DNA of 64,000 nucleotides from the NCBI GenBank assembly GCA_023397675.1, contig JAEWTV010000042.1, positions 5,935-69,934 of the forward strand. The letters run 5' to 3'. Position 1 is the stretch's first letter; each line of letters opens with the position of its first letter. The notes under the pieces are model-generated. The model saw only the letters and a program-made list of their open reading frames with translations. It was not told the DNA's origin and made no database searches. A program made the translations under genes and the position numbers. Shown here one piece after another: positions 36,876 to 44,482 of the stretch. This DNA comes from Bacillota bacterium. Its GTDB lineage: Bacteria > Bacillota > Clostridia > Acetivibrionales > JANLFN01.

Positions 36876-38411
36876 TCAGCCTGCCCAGAACTTTCTGTCA
36901 AGGCTTCTGTATTGAATTGCTTCAGCAATATGACAAGTTTTTATATCAGTGCTTTCGTCCATATCTGCGATTGTTCTTGATACTTTAAGTATTCGGTTGT
37001 GTGCTCTTGCACTTAGTCCTAGCTTTTCAAACGCATTCTTTAAAAGGTTTCTGCATTCGTCATCAAGCCTGCAGAATTTCTCAATCATGGAAGGCTGAAG
37101 CTGAGAGTTGGAATAGATCTTCATGCCCTTATATCTGTCAAGCTGAATACTGCGGGCTTTATTAACCCTTTCACGTATTTTAGACGACTTTTCCTCCTGT
37201 TTGACACTTTCCAGTTCTTTATATTTAACCGAAGAGACTTCTATGTGTATATCAATACGATCAAGCAATGGGCCACTAAGCCTGCCCAAATACTGCTGTA
37301 CCTGCTTTGGGGTACATGTACACTGTTTTGATTTGTCAAGGAAATTACCACACTTGCATGGGTTTGCCGCACAAAGCAGCATAACCTTGGCTGGATATGT
37401 CAAACTGGCATTAACCCTTGAAATATTAACAAGGCCATCCTCCAACGGCTGCCGCAGCACCTCAAGGGCCTCACGTCCAAACTCCGGAACCTCGTCAAGG
37501 AACAGAACTCCATAATGTGCAAGGCTTATTTCACCTGGTTTCGGAACCTTTCCGCCCCCTATTAGGCTTATATCTGAAATTGTGTGATGAGGAGCCCTGA
37601 AAGGCCTTGTTGTTATCAGAGAGGTTTTTGCCGGAAGCATACCTGCTATACTGTGAATTTTGGTAACCTCCAATGCCTCTTCAAAGGTAAGTGAAGGAAG
37701 TATGGTCGGAAGCCTTTTTGCAACCATGGACTTGCCGGACCCTGGTGATCCGACCATTATGCAATTGTGAGCGCCCGAAGCAGCAACTTCGAGTGCTCTT
37801 TTTACATTTTCCTGGCCTTTAACATCTGCAAAATCTATTTCATATTCAGCATTTCCATTGAAGAATCCATCTATGTCTACACTATGCTCCTTAATCTGCA
37901 TTTCTCCGTTAAGGTGCAGTATAATTTCAGAAATATTTCTCACAGGAAGAATCTTCAGTCCTTTGACAACAGCAGCTTCGTCTGCATTTGCAGCCGGGAG
38001 TACCATATACCCGATACCTTCCTGCAATGCTGTTATAGCCATAGGCAAAATGCCGTTAACAGGTTTTATATCTCCATCAAGCGAAAGCTCCCCGATAAAC
38101 ATATAATTGTCTATGACAGGATTGCTCATCTGACCTGTAGCTGTTAGTATACCCAGTGCAATAGGCAGATCAAATGCTGAGCCTTCCTTTCTGATATTAG
38201 CAGGAGCAAGATTTATTGTTATACGCCTTACCGGAAAATCAAAGCCTACATTTTTAATTGCAGAGCGTACCCGTTCTTTCGATTCCCTGACTGCGACATC
38301 CGCCAAACCTACTATGTCGAATGCCGGAATACCGTTTGATATGTCCGTTTCTACCTCGATTGTATAGCCATTGATACCTATCAATCCACAGCTCTTTATT
38401 TTGGAAAGCAT
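36876..38411 (-). CDS. comM: ComM/YifB-family AAA+ ATPase (Mg-chelatase-like)
   Basis: ComM helicases promote branch migration during integration of transforming DNA. The 511-residue product has an N-terminal Lon-substrate-like domain (about 1-165), then an AAA+ domain with Walker A VGSPGSGKSMVAKR and Walker B VLFLDEVPEF. A Mg-chelatase C-terminal domain with a CxC-type cysteine cluster (CAANPCKCGNF, CTC) follows. It precedes dprA by 44 bases. The leader carries period-7 TTACATT repeats. Confidence 0.92.
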   Translation of the reverse strand: MLSKIKSCGLIGINGYTIEVETDISNGIPAFDIVGLADVAVRESKERVRSAIKNVGFDFPVRRITINLAPANIRKEGSAFDLPIALGILTATGQMSNPVIDNYMFIGELSLDGDIKPVNGILPMAITALQEGIGYMVLPAANADEAAVVKGLKILPVRNISEIILHLNGEMQIKEHSVDIDGFFNGNAEYEIDFADVKGQENVKRALEVAASGAHNCIMVGSPGSGKSMVAKRLPTILPSLTFEEALEVTKIHSIAGMLPAKTSLITTRPFRAPHHTISDISLIGGGKVPKPGEISLAHYGVLFLDEVPEFGREALEVLRQPLEDGLVNISRVNASLTYPAKVMLLCAANPCKCGNFLDKSKQCTCTPKQVQQYLGRLSGPLLDRIDIHIEVSSVKYKELESVKQEEKSSKIRERVNKARSIQLDRYKGMKIYSNSQLQPSMIEKFCRLDDECRNLLKNAFEKLGLSARAHNRILKVSRTIADMDESTDIKTCHIAEAIQYRSLDRKFWAG

Positions 38412-38427
38412 GTATTCGACTCCCTAT

Positions 38428-38466
38428 TACATTATTTTACAGTTACATTTTACATTACCTTACATA
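38428..38466. repeat. Period-7 TTACA repeats upstream of comM
   Basis: About five TTACA cores occur within 39 bases, three of them in seven-base register (TTACAG, TTACATT, TTACATT). The unit is close to the (T)TTACAG/GTNTACA heptamers of the flhB-flhA block. It lies 17-55 bases upstream of the comM ATG. Confidence 0.6.
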
Positions 38467-38493
38467 TTTTGTAAATAGGTTATTTAATCCAAA

Positions 38494-38520
38494 TACAAAA
38501 AAGCCCACCCCAAGGTGAGC
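38494..38520 (-). terminator. Intrinsic terminator after the aldo/keto reductase gene
   Basis: A seven-base stem (38514-38520 with 38503-38509, one G-T pair) with a four-base loop is followed on the minus strand by TTTTTT. It is 31 bases after the aldo/keto reductase stop and insulates comM-dprA. Confidence 0.85.
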
Positions 38521-38550
38521 TCGTACATATTTTATTTAACTTCAGTATTT

Positions 38551-39528
38551 TTATCTCGCGAGTAAAGTGTTAATCTCTTTTATTTGAGCATCGGTTAATG
38601 GACCAAATTCCATAGCTTTTGCATTTTCTTCAACCTGTTTTACTGTTTTAAATCCTGGAATTGGAATGGTATTGTTGCTCTTTGCCCAAATCCATGCCAA
38701 TGCTCCCTGGACAAGTGTACGGCCATTACTTGTTAAGATTTCTTTAATAGAATCAAGTATCCTTAAAAATTCTGGTACAGGTTTTCCATCTTTAAAATAC
38801 GGAACCCATGAGTGACCAGCACCACGAACATCATCTTTTGATAATAGAGATTCTGCAGTAAACTTGCCACTTAAAAATCCCATTGCTAGAGGACTGCGAT
38901 TCATACTGGCAAGGTTGTTCTTTTCACACAATTCAATTAACTGCGAAGCATCATCAAATACATTTAAACTATGCTGAATAACAGAACAGTTAGCTCTTTG
39001 TGCAAACAGCTTTGCACCATCCAAAAGATCTGTACTCCAACCATAAGTACGAATCTTACCTTTCTTAACAAGTTTATCAAGAGTCGTACATACCACATCT
39101 ACATCAGCTACTGATATATTCCATTCATGAAGCAGGTAAACATCTATATAATCAGTATTAAGTCTTTTAAGTGATGCATCGCAGGCTCTTTCTATATACT
39201 CAGGTGTTATATTAACCCCATGTATGGTCTTGGTGGCCTCATTACCAAAATTTCCAAACTTTGTAGCAATCACGATGCTGTCCCTTTTTCCCGCAATTGC
39301 TTTTCCAATTATTTCTTCACTATGACCAACCCCATAACAATCGGCTGTATCCAAAAAGTTTACACCAAGCTCAAAAGCTCTGTGTATTGCCTTAACTGAT
39401 TCAGCATCGTCAATATCACCCCAACCATCCGCTTTACCTTGGAAAAAAAACTCACCGCCTATTGCCCAGCTTCCCAATCCCATTGGACTTACTTTAATAC
39501 CTGACCTTCCTAAAATTCTCTTTTCCAT
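38551..39528 (-). CDS. Aldo/keto reductase
   Basis: A 325-residue NADPH-type aldo/keto reductase. The catalytic tetrad can be read: D60 (FLDTADCYG), Y65, K90 (IATKFGN) and H134 (YLLHEW). The C-terminus (IPIPGFKTVKQVEENAKAM) is the usual cofactor-binding region. It matches the general stress/YhdN-like group; substrate is unknown. It follows the tetR gene by 81 bases on the same strand, so the regulator probably controls it. Confidence 0.9.
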   Translation of the reverse strand: MEKRILGRSGIKVSPMGLGSWAIGGEFFFQGKADGWGDIDDAESVKAIHRAFELGVNFLDTADCYGVGHSEEIIGKAIAGKRDSIVIATKFGNFGNEATKTIHGVNITPEYIERACDASLKRLNTDYIDVYLLHEWNISVADVDVVCTTLDKLVKKGKIRTYGWSTDLLDGAKLFAQRANCSVIQHSLNVFDDASQLIELCEKNNLASMNRSPLAMGFLSGKFTAESLLSKDDVRGAGHSWVPYFKDGKPVPEFLRILDSIKEILTSNGRTLVQGALAWIWAKSNNTIPIPGFKTVKQVEENAKAMEFGPLTDAQIKEINTLLAR

Positions 39529-39609
39529 AATTGGTTCCCCCTTCTACCTACCATTTGTTTGATTTTCTATTTAAAAAAATTTACGCTCCACCATAAATTT
39601 TTTAATATT

Positions 39610-40197
39610 CTAAACGCTTTTTATTCCTTCCCAGAATAACTTAAAGCATTGATCCATATCGGAGTAATTTTCTGAAATACTCATTACGGATATTGATACT
39701 CCCATTAACATAAAGTAGAATGCTTTTGCAGGCACTTCGGCCTTCATTGGTCGTATTTCCTCATTTGAAATTCCATCTTTAAACACCTGTACAAGCTGCT
39801 TTAGAAACTCTTCTTCTATATCAAGCGTCTTCTTATGTATTTCTTCCTTCATCATAGCCGGTGGGCAGTAATATATATGATTCCAGAAATCAATTTCTGT
39901 ATTGTTCCAGTCATATTGCATATAATCCCTATAAATTGCCGTAAGTCTCTCCTTGATGGAATAATCCTTAGTTACATTTATAATTCTTTTAATATTTGAA
40001 CGATATTTTTCGGTAATGCTCTCAAAAAGTTCCCTGAATATCTCTTCCTTACTTTTGAAATAAAAATAAAGTGATGCCTTATTGATACCTACCTGCGCAG
40101 CAATAGTATCAACACGTGCCCCCTCATATCCATATGTTGAAAAGACTATAAGTGATTCCGTCAATATTCGCTCACGCGTAATTGTTCCTTTACCCAT
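39610..40197 (-). CDS. TetR/AcrR-family transcriptional regulator
   Basis: A 195-residue regulator with the N-terminal TetR HTH (RILTESLIVFSTYGYEGARVDTIAAQVGINKASLYFYF, residues 10-47) and a divergent all-helical ligand domain. CTCCTGG-complement ribosome site AGGAGG lies upstream of the ATG. The strong promoter at 40260-40288 and a short imperfect dyad just downstream of it suggest autoregulation. The likely target is the aldo/keto reductase gene that follows. Confidence 0.9.
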   Translation of the reverse strand: MGKGTITRERILTESLIVFSTYGYEGARVDTIAAQVGINKASLYFYFKSKEEIFRELFESITEKYRSNIKRIINVTKDYSIKERLTAIYRDYMQYDWNNTEIDFWNHIYYCPPAMMKEEIHKKTLDIEEEFLKQLVQVFKDGISNEEIRPMKAEVPAKAFYFMLMGVSISVMSISENYSDMDQCFKLFWEGIKSV

Positions 40198-40259
40198 TTC
40201 ATCCTCCTGGGTTTATATAGTGTCATTAAGAATCTAACAACTGTTTGGTTTATAATTTT

Positions 40260-40288
40260 ATTATAGTGACCTTAAATATTGTTGTCAA
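40260..40288 (-). promoter_or_regulatory. Consensus sigma-A promoter of the tetR-aldo/keto reductase genes
   Basis: On the minus strand TTGACA (40288-40283) and TATAAT (40265-40260) match the consensus perfectly with a 17-base spacer. The region between the promoter and the tetR start contains an imperfect AACA-AC-TGTT dyad that could be an operator. Such a strong promoter normally needs a repressor. Confidence 0.8.
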
Positions 40289-40291
40289 TAA

Positions 40292-40332
40292 TTTTTACAA
40301 AAAAAGTACATTCTTTTTTAAATGTACTTTTT
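40292..40332 (-). terminator. Terminator after the 40337-40663 orphan gene
   Basis: A 12-base perfect stem (40301-40312 with 40321-40332) with an eight-base loop is followed on the minus strand by a T-rich run (TTTGTAAAAATT after the stem's own Ts). It lies five bases after the orphan's stop codon. Confidence 0.75.
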
Positions 40333-40336
40333 GACT

Positions 40337-40663
40337 TTAATTATTATTTGCAATTGTTTGTTTGGTTTTTTTACGTTCCTTAAGATACTTATCATACATT
40401 TTGTTTGCGTCATTTATAATGGACTTGATAATATCAATATAGTCCTGAATATTAACACCGTCGTCTATTTTCAGCAATACCTCATTTCCTGTAATGCTGA
40501 CTTTTTTCTTCCTTAAAGCCGTTCCTCTCCTGTATTTGAAAAAGAAAAACTGCTTCCATGTTTCATCCGGAACTCCTGCAAGCCCTGCCTGGATAATATA
40601 ACCGTTTTTCATTGAATCCTTATATCTTTTGTCCTTTGAAACACATATGTATAAAATGTTCAC
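40337..40663 (-). CDS. Hypothetical protein
   Basis: I do not recognise this protein. It has about 108 residues, starting at a GTG with GGGAGAG seven bases upstream (MNILYICVSKDKRYKD). The central part (GLAGVPDETWKQFFFFKYRRG) has an aromatic run. The C-terminal third is charged and helical with a Lys-rich tail and Asn end. There is no signal peptide or membrane helix. It lies 91 bases downstream of nrdR, on the same strand, and ends at a terminator, so it may be the last gene of that transcript. Confidence 0.7.
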   Translation of the reverse strand: MNILYICVSKDKRYKDSMKNGYIIQAGLAGVPDETWKQFFFFKYRRGTALRKKKVSITGNEVLLKIDDGVNIQDYIDIIKSIINDANKMYDKYLKERKKTKQTIANNN

Positions 40664-40754
40664 TTTGTACTCTCCCTTCAACATAGCTTAAACATTATAT
40701 GCATGAGAAAGTAAAATGATGACATTATTATACTTCGTTTTCCTGGTTATATAA

Positions 40755-41210
40755 TCACTTGTCTTTTAAAAGCTTATGCAGTTCATCCATAAAAGTATTA
40801 ATATCCTTGAATTGCCTGTAAACAGAGGCGAACCTTACATAGGCAACTTCATCAAGGTTTTTGAGACGTGCCATTATCATTTCGCCAATTGCCTGACTAG
40901 AAATTTCTCTCTGGAATGAATTATAAATCTGAGCCTCAATTTCTTCTACAAGCTTTTCAAGATCGGTTATTGATACAGGTCTTTTTTCACACGCTCTCAA
41001 CAAACCATTCAACAGCTTTTCCCGGTTAAACGGCTGACGTGTCTTATCCTTTTTTATAACCATCAGCGGAAGACTTTCTACTTTTTCATAGGTTGTGAAT
41101 CTTCTCATACATTTGGAACATTCACGTCTTCTCCTGATAGCAAAGCCTTCATCAGTTGGCCTTGAATCAATAACCTTGTCCTCTTCAAACCCACAGTAAG
41201 GACATTTCAT
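40755..41210 (-). CDS. nrdR: Transcriptional repressor NrdR
   Basis: NrdR represses ribonucleotide reductase genes in response to dATP/ATP. The zinc ribbon uses C3, C6, C31 and C34 (CPYCGFE; ECSKCMRRF), followed by an ATP-cone domain (about 47-137, KKDKTRQPFNREKL). Its 151 residues are standard. It sits next to ymxH and downstream of sigG, as in many clostridia. No NrdR box was found in this window. Confidence 0.96.
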   Translation of the reverse strand: MKCPYCGFEEDKVIDSRPTDEGFAIRRRRECSKCMRRFTTYEKVESLPLMVIKKDKTRQPFNREKLLNGLLRACEKRPVSITDLEKLVEEIEAQIYNSFQREISSQAIGEMIMARLKNLDEVAYVRFASVYRQFKDINTFMDELHKLLKDK

Positions 41211-41309
41211 AGCAAACCCCCTATTAACTTTCCTTTTATCTTTTGTATTATTTATTTATCCAATATATAGTATCGGCTTTTACAGAATATACTTTATACT
41301 GAATATTTC

Positions 41310-41570
41310 CTACTCAAAATGCTTCCGTATGTACCTTTCTTCCACATCGACCAGAATAATGTCTTCGCCTATTTTTTTTACATTTTCCCAAGGTATTATA
41401 AACTCATTGCCCTTTCCTATAATTCCGAAGAGCCTGCCTCCGCCAGGTATAATAATAGCCTCTATACGTCCATCCTCCAGATTTACTTCAACATCGTAAA
41501 CAAACCCCAGCCGCCTTCCATCAGACATATTAATAACTTCCTTCTGTTTGAAATCGGATGTCCTGTTCAT
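41310..41570 (-). CDS. YlmC/YmxH-family PRC-barrel sporulation protein
   Basis: The 86-residue product is a single PRC-barrel-like domain (DGRRLGFVYDVEVNLEDGRIEAIIIP, then GNEFIIPWENVKKIGEDIILVD). It corresponds to the YlmC/YmxH family, commonly found near sigG or ftsZ in spore formers. Molecular role is unknown. It sits between sigG and nrdR on the same strand; a terminator (41637-41660) separates it from sigG. Confidence 0.85.
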   Translation of the reverse strand: MNRTSDFKQKEVINMSDGRRLGFVYDVEVNLEDGRIEAIIIPGGGRLFGIIGKGNEFIIPWENVKKIGEDIILVDVEERYIRKHFE

Positions 41571-41636
41571 TGGAAAACCCCCTCTGACAGTTTTTTAAAC
41601 AAGTTTATATAATTATATGCAAGTCAGGCCCAAGTA

Positions 41637-41660
41637 TGAAAAAAACACCTTTCGGTGTTT
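41637..41660 (-). terminator. Intrinsic terminator after sigG
   Basis: A six-base stem AACACC/GGTGTT (41644-41649 with 41654-41659) with a TTTC loop is followed on the minus strand by a run of seven T. It lies 18 bases after the sigG stop. Confidence 0.85.
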
Positions 41661-41677
41661 CTCTCCTGATTAAATAT

Positions 41678-42451
41678 TCAGATGAATTTTTTCATATGCA
41701 TTAATGCAGTTTTCTCAAGTCTTGAAACCTGCGCCTGAGAAATTCCTATTTCTTCTGCAACCTCCATCTGGGTTCTTCCTTCAAAAAACCTCAGATTAAG
41801 TATGAGCTTTTCCCTGTCATTAAGCTTTCTCATAGCTTCCTTCAACGAAATTTCTTCAAGCCATTTTTCATCATGGTTTTTTTCATCACTAACCTGATCC
41901 ATTACAAAAATAGCATCTCCGCCGTCATGATACACCGATTCGAATAGTGAGATAGGATCCTGGATTGCATCAAGTGCAAAAACAATCTCTTCTTTCGGAA
42001 TTTTAAGTTCTTCAGCGATTTCCGCAATGGACGGCTCTTTGGAATTTTTAGTTGTAAGCCTTTCCTTTGCCTGTAAGGCTTTATATGCGATATCCCTCAA
42101 AGACCTACTGACACGTATTGAATTATTATCTCTGAGGTACCTTCTAATTTCACCGATAATCATGGGAACGGCATAAGTTGAAAACTTTACATTCTGTGTA
42201 ACATCAAAATTGTCAATTGCTTTAATCAAACCTATGCAGCCAACCTGGAACAAATCATCCACATATTCTCCCCTGTTGTTGAATCTCTGAATAACGCTGA
42301 GAACCAGTCTCAGGTTTCCCCTTATAAACTCTTCCCTTGCAGTAGTATCACCCTTATGCATTCTATCGAACAGTTCTTTCTTTTGCTCATTTGAAAGAAT
42401 GGGCAGTTTGGAAGTGTTTACACCACAAATCTCAACCTTGTTGACTAGCAT
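41678..42451 (-). CDS. sigG: Forespore sigma factor SigG
   Basis: Sigma-G drives late forespore gene expression. The start MLVNKVEICGVNTSKLPILS is the nearly invariant SigG N-terminus, used by the anti-sigma CsfB in Bacillus. Region 2 (RLVLSVIQRFNNRGEYVDDLFQVGCIGLIKAIDNFD) and the region 4 HTH (TQMEVAEEIGISQAQVSRLE) are complete. ATG 42451 has GGGAGG seven bases upstream; an earlier in-frame start at 42499 is not needed. The gene follows sigE, and a sigma-F-like promoter lies 39-66 bases upstream. Confidence 0.96.
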   Translation of the reverse strand: MLVNKVEICGVNTSKLPILSNEQKKELFDRMHKGDTTAREEFIRGNLRLVLSVIQRFNNRGEYVDDLFQVGCIGLIKAIDNFDVTQNVKFSTYAVPMIIGEIRRYLRDNNSIRVSRSLRDIAYKALQAKERLTTKNSKEPSIAEIAEELKIPKEEIVFALDAIQDPISLFESVYHDGGDAIFVMDQVSDEKNHDEKWLEEISLKEAMRKLNDREKLILNLRFFEGRTQMEVAEEIGISQAQVSRLEKTALMHMKKFI

Positions 42452-42489
42452 AGAAAAACCTCCCGGCATCAAAATTATGTCTAAATTCA

Positions 42490-42517
42490 TTATTGCCATG
42501 GAGGTTTTTTTTATACT
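42490..42517 (-). promoter_or_regulatory. Sigma-F/G-type promoter of sigG
   Basis: On the minus strand GTATA (42517-42513) and GGCAATAAT (42498-42490) fit GYATA and GGNNANNHT, with 14 bases between (15 is usual). This would start sigG transcription near 42483, giving a ~30-base leader. Sigma-F dependence of sigG is established in Bacillus; here it is inferred from the match and position. Confidence 0.6.
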
Positions 42518-42584
42518 GAAGACAACGCCAAAAAATTTTTGAAAAACGCCTTGACAAAGGGTTTGCAGTTATTTCAGGTTGTTA

Positions 42585-43316
42585 CTAAATCATCTTGTTT
42601 ATCTCTTTTTTCAACCTGCTGATTATCCTTTTTTCAAGCCTTGATATATAGGATTGTGAAATTCCAAGCATATCGGCTACTTCCTTCTGAGTTTTCTCAA
42701 CACCATTTGCAAGCCCGAATCTTAGTTCCATAATTTTCTTTTCACGAACAGAAAGTTTTTTCATTGCATTGTTCAGAAGTTCTTTATCAACCTCATCCTC
42801 AATGCTTCTGTGAATCAGATCATTATCAGTTCCTAATATGTCTGAAAGCAGCAGTTCATTTCCGTCCCAATCAATATTAAGAGGCTCATCAATTGAAATT
42901 TCAGTTTTAACCCTGTTGTTTCTTCTTAGATACATGAGTATTTCATTTTCAATACACCTTGAAGCATAGGTGGCAAGCTTTATGTTTTTGGACGGGTTAA
43001 AGGTGTTTATGGCTTTTATGAGACCTATTGTACCTATAGAAATCAAGTCTTCAACACCAACTCCTGTGTTTTCAAACTTTCTGGCTATGTATACTACAAG
43101 TCTTAAATTTCTTTCAATAAGTATTGATTTTACTCCGTAATCACTTTTCTCCAGCCTCCCCAACAGGTAATTCTCTTCCTCACTGCTTAACGGAGGCGGC
43201 AGTGCTTCACTTCCTCCAATATAGTGAACAGGATACTGTTTCTGAATTTTTAATGTTTTTAAAATATTTAAATATTTAATCCAAATAACAAGCTTCAATC
43301 TTTTTAAACTATACAT
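42585..43316 (-). CDS. sigE: Mother-cell sigma factor SigE (pro-sigma-E)
   Basis: Sigma-E is made as an inactive precursor and cleaved by SpoIIGA. The first ~30 residues (MYSLKRLKLVIWIKYLNILK, basic and hydrophobic) are the pro-sequence. The processing-region consensus YPVHYIGGSEALPPPLS follows. Core regions 2-4 are intact, ending with an HTH (TQKEVADMLGISQSYISRLEKR). The 243 residues are normal. spoIIGA lies 82 bases upstream, forming the spoIIG operon. sigG follows. Confidence 0.97.
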   Translation of the reverse strand: MYSLKRLKLVIWIKYLNILKTLKIQKQYPVHYIGGSEALPPPLSSEEENYLLGRLEKSDYGVKSILIERNLRLVVYIARKFENTGVGVEDLISIGTIGLIKAINTFNPSKNIKLATYASRCIENEILMYLRRNNRVKTEISIDEPLNIDWDGNELLLSDILGTDNDLIHRSIEDEVDKELLNNAMKKLSVREKKIMELRFGLANGVEKTQKEVADMLGISQSYISRLEKRIISRLKKEINKMI

Positions 43317-43398
43317 TTCACAGCCCCTTTCATATTTAATCCTGTATACTTTAAGTATTTAATCAGGGAAATCACTTTAGGATACTCAACAATAATAA

Positions 43399-44298
43399 TT
43401 ATCCAACCAGTTCAGGATTCAGTAGTGCTCTATACTTGTCGGATTTTGAAAGCATACTGTTGTAAATTCCTATAATAACGTCGTTTATGTCCTTCTTTTG
43501 CTGACTCTCACCAATTTCTATGCAATCAGGCTTAAACCCTATAAGCATTCCGTTTTCCTTTCCGAGTGAAGTGAATGGAATCAATCTGAATCTTGAATAC
43601 CATAAGGATTGAGAAATTACCGCAGTTACTTTGGCAAGATCATTTTCCTTTGATTCATCAAATATGCTTCTTATCTCATCAGGAAGCATTTCTCTGATTG
43701 CTTTGAATTCTACAACTACAACCGGCATATTTGTTAGAGGATCATGCAGTGAATTACCTGTATCAACCAATGCAGCAAGGCATGTTTTTCTGCCTTCAAA
43801 AGTAATTTCTACAGGAAGAAGCAGTTTCTCTCTTTCAAACCTGTGTTGAAATATCTCCCAGAATATTCTAACAATAATACCAACAGTAATTATAGTTAAA
43901 AGCAGTACAATTGTTTGAGATTCCCAGAATACATAAACCACACCGTTTTTAACAAATCCACCATTTTGGTTAAAATAAAGGAATGCAAATGCAGCACCTG
44001 CAAAAATAAATGTAGATGCATAAAATAATACTAGGGTTTTAATAAATTCCCTTACTTTCCGTGGGTAAAAAACGGCAACTACAATAAGAAGAGATAACGC
44101 GAATTTGAAAACAGCAGTGTAGTATGCTTTAAAGCCTGGGAAGATTAACAGGAAAACTACATAAACAGCACCGATTGCTGCACCGCAGAACAGTCTCAAA
44201 GCTGATGTTTTTTTTCTTAAAAACTTTGATGTCACATATAAAATCAAATAGTTCATAACCAGGTTTTCTAAAAAAAGAACATCTATATATACTTCCAC
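43399..44298 (-). CDS. spoIIGA: Sporulation sigma-E processing peptidase SpoIIGA
   Basis: SpoIIGA is the membrane aspartic protease that activates pro-sigma-E in the mother cell. Five hydrophobic segments span about residues 1-150. The cytosolic protease domain has the catalytic motif VDTGNSLHDPL (D179 with this start). I place the start at GTG 44298 (MEVYIDVLFLENL), which aligns with the Bacillus start MKIYLDV-type and has GGGG upstream. A TTG at 44322 gives eight extra residues. It is directly upstream of sigE. Confidence 0.94.
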   Translation of the reverse strand: MEVYIDVLFLENLVMNYLILYVTSKFLRKKTSALRLFCGAAIGAVYVVFLLIFPGFKAYYTAVFKFALSLLIVVAVFYPRKVREFIKTLVLFYASTFIFAGAAFAFLYFNQNGGFVKNGVVYVFWESQTIVLLLTIITVGIIVRIFWEIFQHRFEREKLLLPVEITFEGRKTCLAALVDTGNSLHDPLTNMPVVVVEFKAIREMLPDEIRSIFDESKENDLAKVTAVISQSLWYSRFRLIPFTSLGKENGMLIGFKPDCIEIGESQQKKDINDVIIGIYNSMLSKSDKYRALLNPELVG

Positions 44299-44363
44299 CT
44301 CAATAACCCCACAGTCAGACAATCCCTAATATTATATATTCTAAAGCTTGTTTGTTTATGAAT

Positions 44364-44397
44364 ATTATATATTTGTCCGTCATAATATTTTGTCAAA
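44364..44397 (-). promoter_or_regulatory. Spo0A-type promoter of the spoIIGA-sigE operon
   Basis: On the minus strand TTGACA (44396-44391) and TATAAT (44369-44364) are separated by 21 bases. The -35 lies inside TTTGTCAAA (44389-44397, plus strand), a good 0A box. A second TTTGTC core is at 44372-44377. The long spacer plus Spo0A boxes repeats the architecture of Bacillus spoIIG, whose spacer is 22 bp. The promoter lies 66-99 bases upstream of the GTG start. Confidence 0.65.
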
Positions 44398-44430
44398 CTG
44401 TATTACTGAAACTGAAAAATCGTATGACAA

Positions 44431-44464
44431 AAAAACACCAGAATCAGTAAGATTCCGGTGTTTT
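44431..44464 (-). terminator. Intrinsic terminator after ftsZ
   Basis: A long stem (44431-44445 with 44451-44464, one mismatch) with a five-base loop is followed on the minus strand by a run of seven T. It lies 19 bases after the ftsZ stop and immediately precedes the spoIIGA promoter region. Confidence 0.85.
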
Positions 44465-44482
44465 CACAGTTTATATAATATT

